42,046 bases of DNA from Candidatus Paracaedibacteraceae bacterium UBA6184 (GCA_002422845.1 DITM01000010.1:1-42046), one strand, 5' to 3'; positions 25,776-34,327 are shown, counted from the first letter of the stretch. Notes: generated from the letters alone by a model not told the origin. Numbers and translations are program-made.

Positions 25776-26857
25776 TATGCCGTAATCTTCTTACCATAAT
25801 AGTCATATTCTTCTGGACGTTTGACCAATTTATTATTGTCATAAATGGAAAGCTTACGAACGTTTCCAGTATCAAAATATTCAATACAAGGTCCAGTTTT
25901 AAGATTTTTAAAGAAATTTTCCTCCATATATTTTTTACCACTGGGGTAATATGTATACGATGGACCTTCCATCAAATCATCCAAATAGAATATTTCTTTC
26001 GATACTTTCTGGGGTTCATTAGGATCATGGGGGGGGTAAAAGGCGCGCATCATGCCCTGCTTTTTTCCTTTTACAAAAGATGTTCTGCAAATCATATACC
26101 CTTGAGTATACACAACACAAATCCCATGCTGTTGGTTGTTTAAAAAGTTAGTTTTCATGATGGGTTCCCCACCTTTTCCGTATTGAACCATTGGACCATT
26201 TAACGCCCCATCTTTATAGGTAAACTTACGAACACACACCTCATCTTTATAGGAACGCATTTCACCATGCAACTTGCCTTTTTTATAATAGGCTATCTCT
26301 GACAGAACTCCTCCTAAAAACTTTTTTTGAACTCCGTGCATTTTCCCATCTTCATATTCCACATATAAGACTGGAACTCCTTCTGGGGTTCGAATTTGGA
26401 AAACACCATCTTTGGGGGGGGGCGCTGGGGTACATACTAGATTTTTCATATCCATAGATCCCGTCTTATTAAACGAGGCTCCACAACTTCTAGCCTTGCG
26501 TCTAGCCTTGATCTCATCAATGATTTCTCTAGCTTCTGCAGGAAACTTAATCTCTGGTTTTTTCAACTTTGGCTGAAAACACTCTAGGGTAGATGTATTT
26601 ACCATTTGTGGTTTTGGATTATTGGGCCCTAAAGGACGACGAACATCGATCCCTGGAAACAACTGCAAAAATAATTCCTTAGCTGGAGGAAATCGTCGTT
26701 TCTTCTTTTCCTTACCCTCAGAGTCCTTTGGTGTGTCGTTTGGATGACTATCATCCGAAATATTTTTGTTATCAGTCTTACCTATCAACAGTTCTTTGAT
26801 AGATAATTTCCCAGTTTTAAAAAGTAATTCTTTACCGATGTCTTCTTTAGTTGCCAT
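25775..26857 (-). CDS. MORN/YwqK-like repeat protein in the VgrG unit
   Basis: 360 residues. The N-terminal ~140 residues are basic and Pro-rich with no recognised fold (KEKKKRRFPPAKELFLQLFPG). From about 150 there are MORN/YwqK-type repeats of ~22 residues: YEDGKMHGVQKKFLGG, YKKGKLHGEMRSYKDE, YKDGALNGPMVQYGKGG, FVKGKKQGMMRAFY, DDLMEGPSYTYYPSGKK and FKNLKTGPCIEYFDTG. Such repeat proteins occur next to polymorphic toxins and T6SS genes as immunity-like or structural parts. The start lies 16 bases after the VgrG C-half stop with GAGAGAAAG upstream. An effector, immunity or adaptor role is inference from position only. Confidence 0.68.
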   Translation of the reverse strand: MATKEDIGKELLFKTGKLSIKELLIGKTDNKNISDDSHPNDTPKDSEGKEKKKRRFPPAKELFLQLFPGIDVRRPLGPNNPKPQMVNTSTLECFQPKLKKPEIKFPAEAREIIDEIKARRKARSCGASFNKTGSMDMKNLVCTPAPPPKDGVFQIRTPEGVPVLYVEYEDGKMHGVQKKFLGGVLSEIAYYKKGKLHGEMRSYKDEVCVRKFTYKDGALNGPMVQYGKGGEPIMKTNFLNNQQHGICVVYTQGYMICRTSFVKGKKQGMMRAFYPPHDPNEPQKVSKEIFYLDDLMEGPSYTYYPSGKKYMEENFFKNLKTGPCIEYFDTGNVRKLSIYDNNKLVKRPEEYDYYGKKITA

Positions 26858-26873
26858 TTGCTTTCTCTCTAAG

Positions 26874-28412
26874 TTATGAAATCATAGCTATTGATGCTTC
26901 TGTAGCACCAATACCGGCTGCAGATGTATTTGCAATACCAGCAGCATCCATCGAAACGGCGCCTCCTGCACCCGTATTCGCAGCGCCGCCAGCTTCTACG
27001 CCTGCAGCACCACCGGCGCCCATACCAACTTCTCCACCTGCATCCATGTTAGCTTCCCCGCCAGCTTCGATATTAACCCCTCCTCCTGCAGATACGCTGT
27101 ACTCTGCGACTACTTCTATACTCATGGCGCCTTCAACAGAGATATTAAATTCACCCGTCACATTCAGTTCATATACCCCTTCAACTGTATGCGTAAAATC
27201 TCCCGCATTTTCATGCTCTTCCGCTCCTTCGACAGAAATCGTTCGATCTCCACCGACTTCTATTCCCATAACGCCTTCAACAGTAAATGTCATAGTTCCT
27301 TCAGCAACCGAAAAGTCCATAGCCCCTGAATCTATCGATACGGTATACGTTCCACTTTCTATATTTGTAGAAACATCACCCAACGTAACACTGGTTGTGT
27401 CTGTGATCAGTCCACATCCTGAACTAAACGTTGTGGTGCGCCCCCCTTTATCAAAGGTTAAGCTCATACTTCCAGAACTTAAGGTTAAACTATCATCTCC
27501 CTGATTAATTGTAGCTGTCCTTGATTGTTCAATGCTTACAGTTTGATTGCTTTTTAGAGTCAAGGTTTCATCCGCAGTCACTGTGACCGTGTTGCTTTGC
27601 TCTATAGTAACCGTATTATCGCCCTGAATATCTGTTGAAGAATCCCCTCCGATTTGCAGTGTGGAATCCCCTCCGATTTGTACATTTTTATCATTTGTAA
27701 CACTTTGAGTTAAATCATTTCCTATAGTTTCTGCTCTGGTCTGGTCGATATTGACGGTTTCATTCCCAACAACATGAATTGTCTGATCACCCAGAACTTC
27801 TAGATGGCGATTGGCTTTCACCTTATGATCTTCTTGTTTTTCAACCAAGATAGATCTATTTCTATGTACGTGCGTTGTTTCATCATGTTCAACCACGGTA
27901 CACATGTCTTTTTCTGCATGCATGTAAAACTCTTCAGACCCTAACACGTCATTAAATCGCAACGCATTATGCCCCCCATCTCCGCCTTGAGATTGAGATA
28001 AAAAACCTGAATAATATGGGTTCATCGTTCCTGCCGGACTCTCATCATCTAAATCATAAGTAGCCCCTGTAATAAAGGGAAGATGATGATCACTATTGTA
28101 TACTGCCCCTGTAATGATGGGTCGATCTGGATCTCCATCAATAAAACTGACGATAACCTCTTGGCCAACCCTTGGAATAAAGTAACTCCCCCATCCATGC
28201 CCTGCCATTGACTGAGCAACCCGAATCCAACAGCTTGTACGCTCATCCATACGTTTATGATATTTAATATTTGCAGTTAAAGTTGTATCATCATCCGTAT
28301 CTGAACCATCTTTATTGTTTTTATTATGGGTAAGACGCTGCGATGCCTGATGATGCGTATGCAAATGTTTTACTGCACTATCTTCTTCATCATTGTCAGA
28401 CTCTGTAGTCAT
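26874..28412 (-). CDS. VgrG C-terminal half (gp5 OB-fold end, beta-helix, Gly/Ala tail)
   Basis: 512 residues. After ~55 acidic/His-rich low-complexity residues, the sequence resumes canonical VgrG at ERTSCWIRVAQSMAGHGWGSYFIPRVGQEVIVSFIDGDPDRPIITG (about 57-102), followed by RFNDVLGSEEFYMHAEKDM and a needle of short beta-helix repeats (IQGDNTVTIEQSNTVTVTADETLTL). The C-terminal ~70 residues degrade into AGGEVGMGAGGAAGVEAGGA-type repeats. The gp27-like N-terminal module is absent and is encoded separately at 31660-33075. GGGGG lies a few bases before the ATG, so the ORF has its own translation start. Spike of a type VI secretion system; whether the halves assemble is unknown. Confidence 0.85.
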   Translation of the reverse strand: MTTESDNDEEDSAVKHLHTHHQASQRLTHNKNNKDGSDTDDDTTLTANIKYHKRMDERTSCWIRVAQSMAGHGWGSYFIPRVGQEVIVSFIDGDPDRPIITGAVYNSDHHLPFITGATYDLDDESPAGTMNPYYSGFLSQSQGGDGGHNALRFNDVLGSEEFYMHAEKDMCTVVEHDETTHVHRNRSILVEKQEDHKVKANRHLEVLGDQTIHVVGNETVNIDQTRAETIGNDLTQSVTNDKNVQIGGDSTLQIGGDSSTDIQGDNTVTIEQSNTVTVTADETLTLKSNQTVSIEQSRTATINQGDDSLTLSSGSMSLTFDKGGRTTTFSSGCGLITDTTSVTLGDVSTNIESGTYTVSIDSGAMDFSVAEGTMTFTVEGVMGIEVGGDRTISVEGAEEHENAGDFTHTVEGVYELNVTGEFNISVEGAMSIEVVAEYSVSAGGGVNIEAGGEANMDAGGEVGMGAGGAAGVEAGGAANTGAGGAVSMDAAGIANTSAAGIGATEASIAMIS

Positions 28413-28433
28413 AAATATTTTCCCCCATTAAGG

Positions 28434-31400
28434 TTAATTATCCCCATACTGTTGGGCATTCGTAAATTCTTGTGGTGTATCATCATCATCATCATCCGAA
28501 TCATCATCGGCACTTGAGCTTGAATTATCAGAACCACTACTAGAACTGCTACTATCATCCGAGTCACTGGCCGCACCTGAAACTGCGTCAAGAGCATCTG
28601 ATGCAGACCCTGCATTTGAAACAGCAGAAATAGTTTGCTCACCCGATTGAACTGCAGAACTTGCTTGATTGGTTAAATTTAGAACACCATTCAAAGCATC
28701 TTCAGGAGATTTTGCATTAGCAATTGCCGTAACGCCTTGCACGCCCGCGTGAACTATAGAATTTGCTTGATCCAAAATTTGATTTGGATTCTGGGCTAAG
28801 TTACCAACATTTGATAATAAATTTTCAGCATTAGTCACTGCATCTAAAGGATTTGAACACAAGTTAACTATACCAGATAAGCTATGAACAGCACCTCCGG
28901 CTCCACCGGTTCCCAAACCAGAGATAAGTGAACTTGCTTGGCTACCCATGTTCTGAACATCCGACAATGATCCTTCAACTCCAGAAATCGCAGCTGAAGC
29001 TCCTTGAATGGCTTGTGCAGCGTTCTCTGCATCGCCTACAGCACCCTTAATCGTATTAGCCGCATCACTCTGAAGCAAGCCATTAACCTGCCCAGCTGCT
29101 TGTCCAACAAGATTACCCCCACCTCCTCCACTACTGCTTGAGGCCGTACTAGCACTACTACTTGTATCAGATGAATCATCGCTATCTGAACTATCATCAT
29201 CGTCGTCGTCATCTGAAACACTTGTACTTGCGTCACTTGTATCTGAGGCACTTGATTTAACAGTCATATTGGGGAATTGGTTCGAAGGTAAGGCAACTTC
29301 AATATCATCGACTTCGCTATCATCATCATTATCAGAATCAGTGTTATAGATTATGTTAGCATTAGATGCCGCACTATCTGTATCATCAGAATTGTCATCG
29401 TTTGAATCATCGCTGTCGCTGTTGGAATTGTCAGAATTGTCGTCATCACTGCTTGAATCGTCAGAGTTGTTAGAATTTTTGTTATCATCACTACTTGAAT
29501 CGTCAGAATTGTCATCATCGTTTTCTGAATTATCATCTGATGTCAAAGCACTTGACGGGGCTATTTGTTTCAACGCATAATAATGACTCTCAAGTTCATG
29601 AGGCGTTAACCCAGCAACAGTGCCTCCTTCCTCGGCGGCATCATCTACAAATGCACCTTCGCACGCAGCCGGATCTTCTTGAAATGATCTAACACGATTC
29701 AAGCACTTCAATACTTTTTTTGCTGCACGCTTTTTTTGCTTTTGCACAGATGTATCATCATCATCATCGCTTTCTGAATCATCTGAGTTATTTGAGCTAT
29801 CTGAATCATCATTATTACCTTGATCATCATCATCTGTTGACGCTGCCATTTTAGATAATGACTCACACGCAAGTTGCAAATCGGATGGATCATCTGGACT
29901 TGTATAAGGCTTGGGATATGGGCGTTTCTTTGCATCTGTTTTTTTGCGAACTTCTTGTGCATCACCAGGGTTATCCGGATCTAACTTTGCTGCATCATCC
30001 AATTTAGGATAAGGCAGAGCCCCATCTCCATCATCTCCTTCATCTTCATTAGCCGTTGATTGGGATTGATCATCATCATCTGACCCATCACGACTTCCCC
30101 CATCAGGGCTTGAACTCGCGGCATCATTTCCATTCACTTCCGCATTATAAGAATCAGGAGCACTATCTCTGCTATCTCTGCTATCTCTGCTATCTCTGCT
30201 ATCTCTGCTATCCCTGCTATCTCTGCTATCCCTGTTATCCCTGTTATCCCTGTTATCCCTGCTATCCCTGCTATCTCTGCTATCCCTGTTATCCCTGTTA
30301 TCCCTGCTATCCCTGCTATCCCTGCTATCCCTGCTATCCCTGCTATCTCCACTTTCATCCCCACCATCATTATCTGATGCAGGGGGTACATAGGGTGCGT
30401 TATGTTTACGGTGCGGATGTTCTGCCGCATGGTGCTCTATAATATCCTGAATATCAGCAGGGTCTACGCCATCAAACGGATCTTTTCCATATTGCTGCCC
30501 CATATCAAGCATATGACGAATAGCTTTATTATGATTCTTTCGCAACGCTTTCAATTTCTTTGGATCTGCAGCAATATCTTGCGGGTCGGAATCATCTTTT
30601 GGCGCTACTCTTCGTCCGTATCGCTTGAAACTTTGTCGTAATCTTTCAGGGTCTCCAGACCGCGCAGCTTCTAATCTTTCCGAATCTTTAAATAATTTAT
30701 GAGGCTCTTCCAATGTACGTCTAACACCTCTTAGTTCTTCTTTTCTAAGTTTAGCTTCTTTACCCTGCTCGGCAACTTTCTGCAGATCTTTCTTTAAACT
30801 TGGAATTTTTGGATTAGCCCTTGCTGCTTCTAAAGACTGCGATTGTTCTGCAGCTTTAGCCCCGCCATCGTTTGCCTCAGATTGAGCTGCTTCATCGCCT
30901 CCCCCAGCTCCATCATTCGATGAATCGGCATTGCCAGCATCGGGGTTATTTGGATCCGCATTTTTCTTCTTTGCCCCTGTTTGAGGATCTATTTCGTCAT
31001 CTGAATCACTCCCAGCCTCATCACTGGACGTAGCCCTTGCAGCAGCATCTCTATCTTGTTGTCCCGTCGAATTATCTGTATTACCACCACCTGCGTCTGG
31101 TGATGAATCCGCATCAACTCCCTTGGCTTGATCACCTCTTGCACCAGTTTTTGCTCTCGCTTGAACATCACCTTGATCACCCTTCTGGACTCCGGCGTTT
31201 GCGGCAGCAGCAGGATCTCCATCTTGCTGTCCAGCAGTTTTTGTACCTGAACCAGCCGCTTTATTTTTGTTGCCGCCACCTGCATCCGATGATGAATCAG
31301 CATCAACTCCCTTGGCTTGATCACCTCTTGCATTACCCTGGGCATCACCTTGACCGTCATCTTTAGCTCCAGCAGAGGGCGCAGGAACAGGCTTTGCTTT

Positions 31401-31655
31401 GCCAGGCCCCTTTACTGCGGAAAACCACTCAGCACTATGAGCCGGATCTGATACAGCAGATTCTGCGGCATGGGCTTCGTGGTCTCCACTATCATCATCA
31501 TATGGATCATGTTTTCCTAAAACATCTCCTTGAAACTTTTCCGAATATGCTGACTTTTTATCGCCAGATTCCTCTATTGAATCAACTTCCTTCTCAATAA
31601 AATTACCTACTTTTTTTTCAAGACCTTCAATAATTTTTAACAAACCATCTGCCAT
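28434..31655 (-). CDS. Large Asp/Ser-rich low-complexity protein between the VgrG halves
   Basis: 1073 residues, strongly acidic. Order: helical N terminus (1-30, LLKIIEGLEKKVGNFIEKEV); Ala/Gly/Asp-rich region with two copies of a ~70-residue repeat around ARGDQAKGVDADSS(S/P)DAGGG (about 105-220); a charged helical Lys/Arg region (about 285-420) with ELRGVRRTLEEPHKLFKDSERLEAARSG; about 20 SRD/NRD tripeptides (435-498); long Asp/Ser tracts (500-845); a Gly/Ala-rich amphipathic region (848-1030) from GGGGGNLVGQAAGQ; and an acidic end. No RTX nonapeptides, enzyme motif or signal peptide. The ATG is 4 bases after the VgrG N-half stop and the stop 21 bases before the VgrG C-half start. Function unknown; spike-associated effector or linker is inference. 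Confidence 0.7.
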   Translation of the reverse strand: MADGLLKIIEGLEKKVGNFIEKEVDSIEESGDKKSAYSEKFQGDVLGKHDPYDDDSGDHEAHAAESAVSDPAHSAEWFSAVKGPGKAKPVPAPSAGAKDDGQGDAQGNARGDQAKGVDADSSSDAGGGNKNKAAGSGTKTAGQQDGDPAAAANAGVQKGDQGDVQARAKTGARGDQAKGVDADSSPDAGGGNTDNSTGQQDRDAAARATSSDEAGSDSDDEIDPQTGAKKKNADPNNPDAGNADSSNDGAGGGDEAAQSEANDGGAKAAEQSQSLEAARANPKIPSLKKDLQKVAEQGKEAKLRKEELRGVRRTLEEPHKLFKDSERLEAARSGDPERLRQSFKRYGRRVAPKDDSDPQDIAADPKKLKALRKNHNKAIRHMLDMGQQYGKDPFDGVDPADIQDIIEHHAAEHPHRKHNAPYVPPASDNDGGDESGDSRDSRDSRDSRDSRDNRDNRDSRDSRDSRDNRDNRDNRDSRDSRDSRDSRDSRDSRDSRDSAPDSYNAEVNGNDAASSSPDGGSRDGSDDDDQSQSTANEDEGDDGDGALPYPKLDDAAKLDPDNPGDAQEVRKKTDAKKRPYPKPYTSPDDPSDLQLACESLSKMAASTDDDDQGNNDDSDSSNNSDDSESDDDDDTSVQKQKKRAAKKVLKCLNRVRSFQEDPAACEGAFVDDAAEEGGTVAGLTPHELESHYYALKQIAPSSALTSDDNSENDDDNSDDSSSDDNKNSNNSDDSSSDDDNSDNSNSDSDDSNDDNSDDTDSAASNANIIYNTDSDNDDDSEVDDIEVALPSNQFPNMTVKSSASDTSDASTSVSDDDDDDDSSDSDDSSDTSSSASTASSSSGGGGGNLVGQAAGQVNGLLQSDAANTIKGAVGDAENAAQAIQGASAAISGVEGSLSDVQNMGSQASSLISGLGTGGAGGAVHSLSGIVNLCSNPLDAVTNAENLLSNVGNLAQNPNQILDQANSIVHAGVQGVTAIANAKSPEDALNGVLNLTNQASSAVQSGEQTISAVSNAGSASDALDAVSGAASDSDDSSSSSSGSDNSSSSADDDSDDDDDDTPQEFTNAQQYGDN
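30162..30348. repeat. 9-bp minisatellite, about 20 copies, in frame
   Basis: Tandem CTATCYCTG or TTATCCCTG on the plus strand, encoding Ser-Arg-Asp or Asn-Arg-Asp on the minus strand. Two variants (S and N) alternate in blocks of 5, 2, 3, 3 and 7 units, showing duplication of blocks. Because the unit is a multiple of three, copy changes would alter protein length without a frameshift. Confidence 0.9.
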
Positions 31656-31659
31656 TATC

Positions 31660-33075
31660 TTAATCCCCTTCAGATGTTATGGCGGAATCAGCAGGTAAAG
31701 AGTCTGAAACATCTTTATGATGCTTATGCTTCTTGTAAGATTTATCGTCAGAGGTATCCATATCATTATCAGACGAAGAATGACGATGACGTTTCTTCTG
31801 TTGCTGTTCGGGCGGGGTTGCAGTATCAAGATTTATCGGCGTTTTGTACCCGCGATGATTCCAATGAAATTGAACCTTAACTCGTCCTTGTTCATCAGTC
31901 CAAACCTCTTCCCCATGGGGGGCAATGACTATTGCCGTTTGAGCCCCATGAATTTTAGGCTTTGGAGTTTTTAACTCTGGACGATATGAAGTGGTACTTA
32001 AAAACGCAGTAAACGTATTCGTATACACAAGATCATCCTCTCCTAGAAAACGAGGATCTTTAATCGAGTGAGTCACCGTTTCCAGTGTAAATACTTTCTC
32101 ATCAAACTTGGAATTCTGATGTCCTGACAATGTAAATTTAAACCCAGGGCTAAAAAATGGGGCGGCCGAAGTTCCCGCAAGGGTAACAACTTCTGATTCG
32201 TCGCCATCAACTAAATGTTTGACCTTGGTATACCCATCGATCAAGTGACTAAATCCACCTGGATATGCATACATCGCGCCCCCATCCCCAACGGAATTGG
32301 TGTGCGCTGCCATTTCTAATGAAGCCATGTGATAATTATAATCCATCAACACTTGATATTCGGGTTGCATATGCGATGAAATTTCATAGGTAAGAACTTT
32401 ATTTAATTCATTCCCCTTAAAATCTGTATCTCTAATTTCTACCGTATCCACCACTGGACAGGTTTTATGATCATGGGGAGTGAATGCCAAGCTTAATGTA
32501 TGCTTCATGGCATGATGATCAAAATAATAATAGAACCCGCGATCTTCTAACAGCCTTGAAATAAAATCAAAATCCGACTCGCCGTATTGCACACAATATT
32601 TTCGTATCGGATCTGAACTCGCTAACGCTGATGTTTTATGGAATTTTGGGAACGTTACGTACAACAACTTGTTTTCTTGCAACAATTGCTCAACAATATC
32701 TAAAGTGCTTTTTTCCTGAAAAATTCGATATTCTTTGTTAAATCTTAGAAACCATAACTGTGGATACAACCTGGCTTCATATAACGAAATCATATCCCCT
32801 TCAGGGTTTGAGCTTAATTCCAGCTGTTTAAAGACTCCAATGATTCCATGAAAATATCGTTTATTAGTACCAAAGTTTAAAATAAGTCGTCCTGATTGCT
32901 TGATAAAAGCACGTGGGATTAAATGTAAATGTTTGGATGATAATGTTAATTTTATTTCATAAGCGGTGGACAGTGCCTCTGTCACGTCAGCAGACACAAC
33001 CTCAAACTGAGGCTCTGGGGCATCTGGATCATCTAAAAAGCAATCAAACCGAGTGAACAGCTTTTCCTTTAACAT
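31660..33075 (-). CDS. VgrG N-terminal half (gp27-like plus start of OB fold)
   Basis: 471 residues from ATG 33075, preferred over an upstream ATG at 33153 because MLKEKLFTRFDCFL fits the family start and AAGGAA lies just upstream. The gp27-like module is recognisable from YEARLYPQLWFLRFNKEYRIFQEKSTLDIVEQLL, RKYCVQYGESDFDFISRLLEDRGFYYYF and, further on, GAQTAIVIAPHGEEVWTDEQGRVKVQFHWNHRG. In normal VgrG this runs directly into SCWIRV; here it turns into a ~60-residue low-complexity tail with KKRHRH and KKHKHHK and then stops. The matching remainder is at 26874-28412. First gene of the unit; transcribed away from the TetR-like gene. Confidence 0.88.
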   Translation of the reverse strand: MLKEKLFTRFDCFLDDPDAPEPQFEVVSADVTEALSTAYEIKLTLSSKHLHLIPRAFIKQSGRLILNFGTNKRYFHGIIGVFKQLELSSNPEGDMISLYEARLYPQLWFLRFNKEYRIFQEKSTLDIVEQLLQENKLLYVTFPKFHKTSALASSDPIRKYCVQYGESDFDFISRLLEDRGFYYYFDHHAMKHTLSLAFTPHDHKTCPVVDTVEIRDTDFKGNELNKVLTYEISSHMQPEYQVLMDYNYHMASLEMAAHTNSVGDGGAMYAYPGGFSHLIDGYTKVKHLVDGDESEVVTLAGTSAAPFFSPGFKFTLSGHQNSKFDEKVFTLETVTHSIKDPRFLGEDDLVYTNTFTAFLSTTSYRPELKTPKPKIHGAQTAIVIAPHGEEVWTDEQGRVKVQFHWNHRGYKTPINLDTATPPEQQQKKRHRHSSSDNDMDTSDDKSYKKHKHHKDVSDSLPADSAITSEGD

Positions 33076-33137
33076 TTTTATTATTCCTTTTATTATATAA
33101 AAGTATAATTCAACCAAACTCAGAACTAAAGAGAGAA

Positions 33138-33635
33138 ATGTATCATTCGTCATTAAAAGAATTTATCAGTTGGATCGCAACTCACGGAATAAAGGCCTAC
33201 TCTCCAGAAACCGTAGCCCGCGATTTAAATATCTCCTTAGATGCTTCATGCCACAGTGCGCATTCTGCGATCTCTACGCTATTATGTGAAGCCTTTACCA
33301 CAGCCCAACTTACAACAGAGATTGACTCACCCACATCTGCCGATGATTTTTTTGAGGTAATGTTAACATTCTTAGAAAATCTCTCGGATTACAAAACCGA
33401 CCTTGAAACTATCTTTAATCGGGATAGTCTGAGTTTTAAAAATTTCAGCCTAGCTCCCACTTTAAACAAATTAACACAGACGTTATTTGAATCTAAAATC
33501 GAAACATTCCTAGATAACCTCACTTATAACATCATTATTTGCAGTATTTTTTATGAATGGCTACAAGACTCAACCCCTGATCTTTCACACAGCGCCACGA
33601 AAATTAATCACGCATCTCAAAACATATTTTCTTAA
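33138..33635 (+). CDS. TetR/COQ9-like small helical protein
   Basis: 165 residues. The N terminus (FISWIATHGIKAYSPETVARDLNISL, about 8-33) fits a TetR-type HTH, and DDFFEVMLTFLENLSDYKTDLETIF resembles the first helices of the ligand/dimer domain in alphaproteobacterial TetR or COQ9-like proteins. The protein is short for TetR (~200). It is transcribed divergently from the VgrG unit with ~60 bases between starts, a natural place for a local regulator. AGAGAGAA precedes the ATG. The family call is tentative; the regulatory link is inference. Confidence 0.45.
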   Translation: MYHSSLKEFISWIATHGIKAYSPETVARDLNISLDASCHSAHSAISTLLCEAFTTAQLTTEIDSPTSADDFFEVMLTFLENLSDYKTDLETIFNRDSLSFKNFSLAPTLNKLTQTLFESKIETFLDNLTYNIIICSIFYEWLQDSTPDLSHSATKINHASQNIFS

Positions 33636-33709
33636 AATTAACACTTTCTTTAATATTTTTATGTATCGTAAAAAAACAAAATTATTTTTCTATTACAAAG
33701 GATTCAACA

Positions 33710-34312
33710 ATGAAAACAAAACGTATACTTCCGTTAATTGCACTCTTATCATTAGGAGTATCCCTACCTCAAACTGTAGATGCAGGCTTCTTTGACAACA
33801 TAAAAAAAATGGAGAAAAAAGCAGGCGGTGCTCTTAAAAAAGCAGCTCATGGTTCCATTGGAGAAAAGGCAATACAAGCAGGTGGAAAAGCAATATCTCG
33901 TAAAATGGGTCCTGAGGCAGCTGCTAAGTTCCAAAGCGCAGCTCAAAGCATGCATTTAGCTGACAAAGCCGACTCTGCTGCTCATCGCGCTGACCATGAA
34001 GCAAAGAAAAAGGCTTATGAGGATGCTGGCGGTGATTTTGATACAGACTATGAAACCCATGTTGCATCTAAAATTAGAAAAGCTGTAAAAAATCAAACTG
34101 ATGATGGCAACGACGCTGATAACGATGATACTGATGCCTCCAGTCCAGATGGCGATAGTGATGCTGGTGACAGCCAAAGTGATACTGATGCCTCCAGCCC
34201 AGATGGCGATAATGCTGCTGGTGACAGCCAAAGTGATGCTGATGCTTCCAGTCCAGATGGCGATAATGATACTGGTGACAGCCAAAGTGATGACGATAGC
34301 GATAATCAATAA
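33710..34312 (+). CDS. Secreted Asp/Ser-rich repeat protein
   Basis: 200 residues. Signal peptide 1-25 (KTKRILPLIALLSLGVSLPQTVDA-G). Mature N-terminal part is basic and helical (NIKKMEKKAGGALKKAAHG, GEKAIQAGGKAISRKMG), while the C-terminal ~75 residues are very acidic, with three perfect-length 18-residue repeats of the pattern DxDASSPDGDxxxGDSQS. The repeats resemble VDADSSPDAGGG units of the large acidic protein encoded at 28434-31655, suggesting shared origin or convergent composition. AAAGGA precedes the ATG. A strong terminator follows at 34328. Function unknown. Confidence 0.65.
   Translation: MKTKRILPLIALLSLGVSLPQTVDAGFFDNIKKMEKKAGGALKKAAHGSIGEKAIQAGGKAISRKMGPEAAAKFQSAAQSMHLADKADSAAHRADHEAKKKAYEDAGGDFDTDYETHVASKIRKAVKNQTDDGNDADNDDTDASSPDGDSDAGDSQSDTDASSPDGDNAAGDSQSDADASSPDGDNDTGDSQSDDDSDNQ
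34127..34288. repeat. Three 54-bp tandem repeats
   Basis: Three in-frame copies encoding DxDASSPDGDxxxGDSQS within the secreted acidic protein. Copies differ by a few bases, so they are moderately old or corrected by partial conversion. Confidence 0.85.
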
Positions 34313-34327
34313 AGTACGAACTTTAAT

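Noticed and set aside
26851..27504. Plus-strand Pro/Ala/Ser-rich ORF of 217 codons
   Set aside because: Exactly antisense to the Gly/Ala repeat tail of the VgrG C-half; composition is explained by complementing GGA/GCT-type codons.
29353..29580. Plus-strand Ser/Leu/Glu-rich ORF
   Set aside because: Antisense of the Asp/Ser tract; open only because of biased codons.
30162..30348. Possible CRISPR array
   Set aside because: The units are contiguous 9-mers without spacers and encode protein; no cas genes are present.
30056..30442. Plus-strand ORF rich in Cys-Tyr-Pro/Leu-Cys repeats
   Set aside because: It is the antisense reading of the 9-bp SRD/NRD minisatellite; a 9-base repeat keeps any frame open, and no ribosome binding site or second support is seen.
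28434..31655. Intein or homing element splitting vgrG
   Set aside because: No intein splice motifs or endonuclease signature; each ORF has its own stop, start and Shine-Dalgarno.
28434..31655. RTX toxin
   Set aside because: Despite many Asp residues there are no GGxGxDxUx nonapeptides.
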